From assembly GCA_013816105.1 (NCBI GenBank), contig JACDEY010000106.1, positions 1 through 5,085 of the forward strand: a stretch of DNA of 5,085 bases. The letters are read 5' to 3'. Shown here piece by piece: positions 1 through 5,085 of the stretch; the first letter of the stretch is position 1, and each line of letters begins with the position of its first letter. The DNA is from Actinomycetota bacterium (GTDB taxonomy: Bacteria > Actinomycetota > UBA4738). The notes under the pieces were generated by a model. The model did no database searches and was not told where the DNA came from. It saw nothing but the letters and a program-made list of their open reading frames with translations. Made by a program: the position numbers and the translations under genes.

Positions 1-3
1 AAT

Positions 4-7
4 GTGA
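4..7 (+). promoter_or_regulatory. GTGA start signature, possible 4-base overlap with an unseen upstream gene
   Basis: The first gene begins with GTG at 4-6, and the same bases contain TGA at 5-7 in another frame. GTGA and ATGA overlaps are common at coupled gene junctions, so a + strand gene could end here. Only four bases precede this site, so the upstream reading frame cannot be tested and the chance explanation is open. Confidence 0.3.
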
Positions 8-2916
8 CCTTCTCCCCCGACGCGGAACAGGAAGCCGTCCTCCGGCACGACCGTGGGCCCATGCTCGTCACCGGCCCGTCCGGGACCGGCAAGACGGCCG
101 TGCTGACCGAGCGGTTCGCGCGACTGGTCGAGGGGGGAGCCGATCCCGAGCGGATTGCTCTCGTGGTTCGGACCAGACGCGCCCGCGGGCTCGCTCGAAG
201 GGCGCTGCTCGCGCGGGTCTCCGGTTCCCTGCCGGCGCTGAGGGTGTTGACCGTGCACGGGCTCGCCTACCACGTCGTGAGCGCGCGGTTCGCGAGGCTC
301 GGATACCGCGAGCCGCCGCCGGTCCTCTCGGCGGTGGATCAGTTCTCGAAGGTCGGCGAGCTCATGCAGGGCGAGGATCCCGCGACCTGGCCCGCGTACG
401 GCTCGATGCTCGGGCTCCGAGGGTTCGCCGACCAGCTCCGTCAGTTCGTGCTGCGGGCGCAGGAGGCCCTCCTTGCGCCCGAGCAGGTCGAGGCCATGTC
501 GGCGGCCGCCGGGCTCACCGGGTGGGCGGAGGTGGCGCGCTTCTACCGCCGGTACCTGCAGGTCCTGGACGCCGAGGGCACGGTGGACTACGCGGGTCTG
601 GTCGGCCAGGCGGCCGCCAGTGCCGGGGACGGTGAGCCCCTGTTCGACCACGTCCTCGTGGACGATTACCAGGACGCCACCTACGCCACGGAACGGCTGG
701 TCGTCGAGCTGAACCCGCGCAGCCTCGTGGTCGCGGGGGACGCCGACGCCCACGTCTTCTCCTTCCAGGGAACGACCGACGTCCCGCTCCGGCGTTTCTC
801 AAACCAGCTTCCCGAAACGGCCTCGGTCGTCCTCGCGACGCCCCACCGGTCGGGCGGGTCCTCGTCCGGCATGGAAGCCCGGCTCTTCGGGCACTCCTCG
901 GAGGAGTACGCCGACGCCGCTCGGGAGCTCCGGCGGGTCCACGTCGAGGACCGGGTGCCGTGGGCACGTCTCGCCATCGTTGTGCGACGTCAGGGCACCG
1001 CCATGGGCGGCCTCCTGCGAGCCCTCGACGATGCCGGCATCCCCCGGTCCACGCCGGAGAGCCGGGTCTCGTTTCTCGCCGAGACCCCGACGCTCCCGTA
1101 CCTGCTCGCTCTCCGGTGGCTAGCTCGCCCGCAGGAGCGGGATGGCCTGATCGAGTCCGTCCTGACGTCCGAGCTCGCTCGGCTCTCACCGGCCGAGGCG
1201 CGAGGCCTCGTTCGGGCGGCCCGGTCCGCTGGACGGCCTCCGGCCGAGGCGCTGGATCGGGTCGAGGACCACGGCGCCCTGGCCCCCGGGACGGCCGAAT
1301 CCCTTCACGCCCTCAAGGAGGTCCTGGCCGAGGCGGAGCCGGTCGCGAGCCGGTCCGTCCTCGATGCCTTCGCGTTCCTCTGGAAGGGGCTGTCGTACTC
1401 CCGGCGGCTCGTGGCGGATGCCGAGAAGTCCGCCCCGGGGCGACGTGACCTCGATTCGGTGGACGCGCTCTCGGGGGCGATCGCTCGGGCGGGGGAGCGC
1501 GGTGAGCTGGGCGCGTCGGAGTTTCTGGACCTACTCGACGGGGGAGAGCAGGGCCTCGGCTTCTCGGGCGGCGACGAAGGCGATGCGGACGATGCCGTTC
1601 GGGTGCTGACCGCCCACGGGGCCGTGGGGCTCGAATTCGACACGGTCATCGTGGTGGGGACTGTCGAGGGCGATTTCCCGAGCCTCAGCCGCCCCGAGCC
1701 GATGTTCGATCTGGCGGCGCTCGAGCATCGGATCTCCCAGTCCGAGCGGAACCGGTTTCGCCTGGAGGACGAGCGGCGGCTGTTCGGCGTCGTGACCGGA
1801 AGGGCGCGGCGACGAATCGTCGTTAGCGCGAGCGCCCCATCCCGGGCGGACTCCCTCCCGGCCGTCCCCTCCAGGTTCGTCGCCGAACGAGGGATTCCCT
1901 GGGCCCTTTCGGCGGGTGAGGGCGGAGGCGATCCCCTCACAGTCTCGGAGGCGGCGGCGGCCTGGAGGCGGTCGCTGGCCGACGGCACCGCCGCGTCCGC
2001 GGACCGCCTCGCCGCGCTGCGAGGGCTCCTCGCGCTCGACGTCGATCCGGAGCGATGGTGGTTCCAACGGGATTGGACCGACACGGGGCGCCCGCTCCAC
2101 GACGAGATCCGGACGTCCTACTCGAAGCTCGACGTGCTCGAGAACTGCCACCTCCAGTACGTGCTGTCCGAGGAGCTCGGCCTGGACGACCGGGCGGGCT
2201 ACCACGCGTGGGTGGGGCACATGGTCCATCGCCTGATCGAGGACTGCGAGAACGGGCTTATCGAGCGGAACCTCGACGCACTGGTCGCCGCCTTGCAGGA
2301 GCGCTGGCGGCGAGAGGAGTTTCCCTCCCTCGCCGTCTCGGAGGCCTTCAGGCGCCTCGTCGTCGAGAAGATGCTTCCGTCCTGGCTCAAGCTGTACGGG
2401 GCGACGCCCGCGCTCGCCAAGGAGGTCCACTTCGCCTTCGAGCACGACGGCGCCACCGTGAGCGGCTACATCGACCGGATCGGGGGGGTGCAGGGGGGCG
2501 GCACCGTCATCACCGACTACAAGACGGGCAAGGCGCACGACGTCGCGACGCCCGCCGACAACCTGCAGCTCGGCGTCTACTACCTCGCGGTGGCCGAGGC
2601 GGAGGAGCTCGCGGAGTTCCGGCCGGTCCGGGCCGTGGAGCTCGCCTACCTCAAGGAGGCGAATCGCCGCCAGGCCATTCCCGGGCCCATCGCGATCGCG
2701 CAGCTGTCGCTAACGTCGAAGACGCGCGGCGACTACGAGGCCTCGGTGCGGGAGCGGCTCTCGGGCCTCGTCGGCACCGTCCGGGAGCTCCTGGAGACCG
2801 AGAATTACCGGCCGAACCCGGGGGCGGACTGCTACTTCTGCAGGTTCCGGCCGCTCTGCCCGCTGTTTCCCGAGGGGGCCGAGCTGTTCCCCTCGCGGGC
2901 CGGAGCCTCGTCGTGA
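4..2916 (+). CDS. adnA: AdnA-like helicase-nuclease subunit: UvrD-type motor plus C-terminal Fe-S PD-(D/E)XK nuclease
   Basis: Likely the AdnA-type subunit of an AdnAB double-strand-break resection complex, a cytoplasmic ATP-driven helicase-nuclease. Seen in the 970-residue product: Q motif near Q9; Walker A GPSGTGKT at 24-31 (K30); Ic-like TVHG at 83-86; Walker B VDDYQD at 219-224; motif III GDADAHVFSFQG at 245-256; motif IV PHRS at 280-283 (R282); the segment PWARLAIVVRR at 319-329, resembling AdnA proteins; motif V TAHGAVGLEFD at 536-546; motif VI ERRLFGVVTGRARRR at 590-604 (R600). The C-terminal nuclease shows GxxxH (G738, H742), GYIDRI (D824), DYKTGK (D838, K840) and NLQLGVYY (Q855). C715, C943, C946 and C952 form the CX2CX5C-type Fe-S set of AddB, Cas4 and Adn nucleases. 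Oddities: Walker B has Asp221 instead of Glu, motif III lacks its Gln (A249), and motif Ia lacks the usual Thr-Phe. The length is slightly below the roughly 1,050 residues of mycobacterial AdnA. The GTG start lies just before the Q motif, but the window edge hides any ribosome binding site or further upstream extension. AddB is the main alternative; the recognisable UvrD motifs argue against it. Confidence 0.9.
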   Translation: MTFSPDAEQEAVLRHDRGPMLVTGPSGTGKTAVLTERFARLVEGGADPERIALVVRTRRARGLARRALLARVSGSLPALRVLTVHGLAYHVVSARFARLGYREPPPVLSAVDQFSKVGELMQGEDPATWPAYGSMLGLRGFADQLRQFVLRAQEALLAPEQVEAMSAAAGLTGWAEVARFYRRYLQVLDAEGTVDYAGLVGQAAASAGDGEPLFDHVLVDDYQDATYATERLVVELNPRSLVVAGDADAHVFSFQGTTDVPLRRFSNQLPETASVVLATPHRSGGSSSGMEARLFGHSSEEYADAARELRRVHVEDRVPWARLAIVVRRQGTAMGGLLRALDDAGIPRSTPESRVSFLAETPTLPYLLALRWLARPQERDGLIESVLTSELARLSPAEARGLVRAARSAGRPPAEALDRVEDHGALAPGTAESLHALKEVLAEAEPVASRSVLDAFAFLWKGLSYSRRLVADAEKSAPGRRDLDSVDALSGAIARAGERGELGASEFLDLLDGGEQGLGFSGGDEGDADDAVRVLTAHGAVGLEFDTVIVVGTVEGDFPSLSRPEPMFDLAALEHRISQSERNRFRLEDERRLFGVVTGRARRRIVVSASAPSRADSLPAVPSRFVAERGIPWALSAGEGGGDPLTVSEAAAAWRRSLADGTAASADRLAALRGLLALDVDPERWWFQRDWTDTGRPLHDEIRTSYSKLDVLENCHLQYVLSEELGLDDRAGYHAWVGHMVHRLIEDCENGLIERNLDALVAALQERWRREEFPSLAVSEAFRRLVVEKMLPSWLKLYGATPALAKEVHFAFEHDGATVSGYIDRIGGVQGGGTVITDYKTGKAHDVATPADNLQLGVYYLAVAEAEELAEFRPVRAVELAYLKEANRRQAIPGPIAIAQLSLTSKTRGDYEASVRERLSGLVGTVRELLETENYRPNPGADCYFCRFRPLCPLFPEGAELFPSRAGASS

Positions 2917-2918
2917 TG
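2902..2918 (+). promoter_or_regulatory. Overlapping stop/start junction with internal ribosome binding site
   Basis: The stop TGA (2914-2916) of the first gene shares its last base with the ATG (2916-2918) of the second. A GGAG at 2902-2905, inside the last codons of the first gene, lies 10 bases before that ATG and 7 before an in-frame GTG at 2913. Either start is compatible with this site, and the products would differ by one residue. The overlap indicates a single operon with probable translational coupling, as expected for subunits of one heterodimer made in equal amounts. No promoter or terminator is visible between the genes. Confidence 0.7.
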
Positions 2919-5085
2919 GCGGGCGAGCGCGGGCCGGGCACGCCTCCTGTCCCGCCGGAGATCCGCGAGGCGATGGGCGCCGAACCGACGGCCGAGCAAT
3001 GGCGGGCGATCGCCATGCCCCTCGAGCCCTACGTCATCGTCGCCGGCGCCGGCTCGGGGAAGACCTCGGTCATCGCCGCCCGCGTCGTGTACCTCGCGCT
3101 CGTTGCCACGGGCCGGATCGCCGCCGAGCACGCCGGGGTTCTCCCGGGAAGCGTCCTGTGCCTCACGTTCACGAACAAGGCCACCGAGAACCTTCGCCAG
3201 CGGATCCGCAAGTCGCTCGCCACCGTCGAGCTGCCCGAGGGCGAGGAACCCACCATCCTCAACTATCACGGGTTCGCGGCCCAGATCCTCGAGCGGCACG
3301 GCCTCCTCGCCGGCGTCGAGCCGTCCCAGCGCGTCCTGTCCGCCGCGCAGCGGACGGAGCTGTGCGCCCGCGTGCTGGACGAGATGACGTTCGAGCATGC
3401 GAAAGCCACGTGGCAGCCCACGCTCATCGGCAACATCCTGGCGCTGGACGACCAGATGGCGAACCACCGGGTCTCCCCGGGCCAGGTGATCGACTCCAAC
3501 GAACGGCTCGTCGCCGAGCTCCGTGGCGAGAAGAGCGACGCCAGGGTGAGCGCGGCGGCCCTCGAGCGAATCGAGCTCGCCCGGGCCGTCGGACGGTTCC
3601 AGGCGATGAAGCGCGAGATGGGGGTCCTCGACTTCGGGGACCAGATCATGCTGGCGCTCGACGTCGCCGAGCGGTTTCCCCAGGTGGCGGCGGAGCACCG
3701 CGAGCGCTTCCGGGCCGCGGTCCTCGACGAGTATCAGGACACGAACGTGGCGCAGGCCGACCTCATCGCCCGTGTCTTCGGGGACGGCTTTCCCGTGGCC
3801 GCCGTGGGCGACCCGGACCAGAACATCTACGCCTGGAGGGGGGCGAGCCTCCACAACCTGCAGCAGTTCCCCGCGCAGTTCCCCAGGGCCGACGGCTCCC
3901 CCTCCGAGAAGCTGCCCCTGTACACCAACTTCCGGTCGGGGGCGAGCATCCTCGCCGCGGCCGACCGGATCATTTCGCCCCTTCCTCCGGAGCAGCGGCC
4001 GGACCCCGACAGGGAGCTTCGGCCCTGGCCCCCGAACGGCGAAGGCTCGGTCGAGGTCGTGCGGCACGAGGACGAATGGTCGGAGGCGAAAGGGATAGCG
4101 GAGCGGATCCTGTCGCTTCGCGCCGGGGGCGGCCCGGCGCCCGACTGGTCCACGTTCGCCGTGCTCTGCCGCAAGAGCCGGCTGTTCGTTCCCATCCAGC
4201 AGGCGTTCGCGGAGGCCGGCATCCCGGCCGAGATCGTCGGACTGGCGGGACTGGTCAGAGTCCCTGAGGTGGTCGAGGTCCTCGCCTACGCGCGGGCGGT
4301 CGCCGACCCGTTCGCGAGCGTCAGCCTCGCCCGGATCCTTCTCGGCCCCCGCTACCGGGTCGGGTTCAAGGATCTCGCGCGCGTGGCCGCTTGGGCGAAG
4401 GACAGGAATTACGAGCTGCGGGGCCGGGGACGGGATCTGACCGACGAGGAAGAGGGTGAGACGCCTCCGTTCCTGTTCGCGGAGGCGCTGGAGCACCTGG
4501 AGGAGGTCGAGGGCGCCTCCGAGGAGGGCCTGCGGCGTCTGGAGGAGTTCCGGGCCGAGCTGGCGGCGCTCCGGGTGGAGGCTCGGCGGCCGGTGAGCGA
4601 GTTCCTGGCCGAGGTCGTGCGCCGGATCGGCCTGCTGGCCGAGCTGGATGCCAGCCTGGACACGGCGGCGGCGATCGCCACGAAGCGAAACCTGTCCGCG
4701 TTCCTGGACGAGGTCCGGGCCTTCGCGCCGCTCGAGGGCGAGCTGACACTCGGGGCTTTCCTCGACTACGTGGACGTCGTGGAGGCCAGCGAGGACTCGG
4801 AGTGGTCGCCCGTGCAGCCCTCCGAGGACGATTCCGTGAAGGTGATGACCATCCACCAGGCCAAGGGCCTGGAGTTCGACACGGTCTTCGTGCCCGGCCT
4901 GGCGAAAGGGCTCCTTCCGGACGTGCGGGTCCAGCAGAACCCGGCCGAGAAGGGAAGGTCGCTCGACTTCCATCTTCGCGGCGACCGGGAGGTCCTTCCG
5001 AAGTTCGAAGGAGTTCTGAGGACCTTCTGGCAGGCTCTGCAGAACCAGGCGCTCGTCGAGGAGCGCCGGACCTGCTACGTGGCGC
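2916..5085 (+). CDS. adnB: AdnB-like UvrD/REP-family ATP-dependent DNA helicase, 3' end cut by window
   Basis: Likely the lead 3'-5' motor subunit of the same AdnAB-type complex. The frame is open from ATG at 2916 to the window end (723 residues, no stop). Seen: Q motif PTAEQ at 24-28; Walker A AGAGSGKT at 43-50 (K49); motif Ia LTFTNKAT at 83-90; NYHGF at 116-120; LDFGDQ at 238-243; Walker B LDEYQDTN at 270-277 (D271, E272); motif III GDPDQNIYAWRGAS at 298-311; motif IV NFRS at 338-341 (R340); a 2B-type segment around 442-483 (VRVPEV, LLGPRYRVG); a charged stretch at 510-553; motif V TIHQAKGLEFD at 645-655; and EERRTCYVA at 715-723, where motif VI is cut just before its expected Thr-Arg. All visible catalytic motifs are canonical, unlike the preceding gene. 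The GDPDQ-IY-WRG form is UvrD/AdnB-like rather than AddA/RecB-like. Mycobacterial AdnB is about 1,100 residues with a C-terminal nuclease, so roughly a third of the protein may lie outside the window. An in-frame GTG at 2913 is an alternative start. A plain UvrD/PcrA helicase is possible if no nuclease follows. Confidence 0.88.
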   Translation, partial: MAGERGPGTPPVPPEIREAMGAEPTAEQWRAIAMPLEPYVIVAGAGSGKTSVIAARVVYLALVATGRIAAEHAGVLPGSVLCLTFTNKATENLRQRIRKSLATVELPEGEEPTILNYHGFAAQILERHGLLAGVEPSQRVLSAAQRTELCARVLDEMTFEHAKATWQPTLIGNILALDDQMANHRVSPGQVIDSNERLVAELRGEKSDARVSAAALERIELARAVGRFQAMKREMGVLDFGDQIMLALDVAERFPQVAAEHRERFRAAVLDEYQDTNVAQADLIARVFGDGFPVAAVGDPDQNIYAWRGASLHNLQQFPAQFPRADGSPSEKLPLYTNFRSGASILAAADRIISPLPPEQRPDPDRELRPWPPNGEGSVEVVRHEDEWSEAKGIAERILSLRAGGGPAPDWSTFAVLCRKSRLFVPIQQAFAEAGIPAEIVGLAGLVRVPEVVEVLAYARAVADPFASVSLARILLGPRYRVGFKDLARVAAWAKDRNYELRGRGRDLTDEEEGETPPFLFAEALEHLEEVEGASEEGLRRLEEFRAELAALRVEARRPVSEFLAEVVRRIGLLAELDASLDTAAAIATKRNLSAFLDEVRAFAPLEGELTLGAFLDYVDVVEASEDSEWSPVQPSEDDSVKVMTIHQAKGLEFDTVFVPGLAKGLLPDVRVQQNPAEKGRSLDFHLRGDREVLPKFEGVLRTFWQALQNQALVEERRTCYVA

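Noticed and set aside
2482..2498. Runs of seven and six G separated by four bases, considered as a G-quadruplex or slippage (phase-variation) site in the nuclease domain
   Set aside because: The runs encode a Gly-rich turn between D824 and D838 in a very G-rich gene. Only two runs are present, the frame is intact, and nothing else suggests phase variation of a repair gene.
1531..2538. A 335-codon minus-strand frame within the first gene
   Set aside because: It lies opposite motifs V-VI and the nuclease domain of a well-supported + strand gene, shows no domain signature, and has the Arg/Gly/Pro/Val-rich composition of a GC-rich shadow.
2116..2862. A Cas4-like nuclease pointing to CRISPR adaptation
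   Set aside because: The Fe-S nuclease signature is shared with AddB and Adn proteins. Here it is fused to a helicase, and no repeat-spacer array or other cas-like gene is present in the window.
2999..4267. A 422-codon + strand frame overlapping the second gene in another phase
   Set aside because: The product is dominated by Arg, Pro, Gly and Ala with no motif, whereas the competing frame carries all the helicase motifs in order.
2832..4973. A 713-codon open frame on the minus strand, antisense to most of the second helicase gene
   Set aside because: The + strand protein is recognisable motif by motif through this stretch. High G+C with few A/T-rich stop codons keeps antisense frames open by chance. 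The translation is low-complexity, rich in Arg, Gly, Leu, Asp and His, and shows no recognisable domain.
4..5085. Reading the pair as AddB-AddA or RecB/RecC/RecD
   Set aside because: The second protein has the UvrD form of motif III (GDPDQNIYAWRG) and is not RecB/AddA-like. The first retains recognisable UvrD motifs instead of the strongly diverged AddB motor. AdnAB fits better, although the C-terminus of the second protein is not visible.

Overview
This high-GC window (roughly 70% G+C by eye, with strong G/C bias at third codon positions) is almost wall-to-wall coding on the + strand. It holds two tandem, co-directional genes for superfamily-1A (UvrD/PcrA-like) DNA motor proteins. The pair matches the architecture of AdnAB, the double-strand-break-resecting helicase-nuclease known from Actinobacteria. 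It differs from AddAB and RecBCD: both motors are UvrD-like, the first protein ends in a RecB/Cas4-type PD-(D/E)XK nuclease with an iron-sulfur cysteine set, and the order (AdnA-like then AdnB-like) is the one seen in mycobacteria. An actinobacterial source is therefore the best guess, but this is inferred from gene content and composition only.

Layout: positions 4-2916 encode a complete 970-residue AdnA-like protein (GTG start). It has an N-terminal helicase with several eroded motifs and a C-terminal nuclease with intact catalytic and Fe-S residues. Positions 2916-5085 encode the first 723 residues of an AdnB-like protein whose helicase motifs Q to V are canonical. The window cuts it inside motif VI, so its C-terminus, where a second nuclease domain would be expected, is not visible. 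The two genes overlap at a TGATG junction, so they are probably co-transcribed and translationally coupled. A GTGA tetranucleotide at position 4 would fit a similar overlap with an unseen gene further upstream.

The two products probably form one heterodimer that loads on DNA ends, unwinds them and trims the strands to prepare recombination substrates. The motif asymmetry suggests that the second protein supplies the main motor, while the first contributes nuclease activity and a weak or structural motor. There are no intergenic stretches, RNA genes, repeats, mobile elements or CRISPR arrays that I can support. I see no evidence for a wholly new system. The most noteworthy point is the degree of motor decay in the first subunit.
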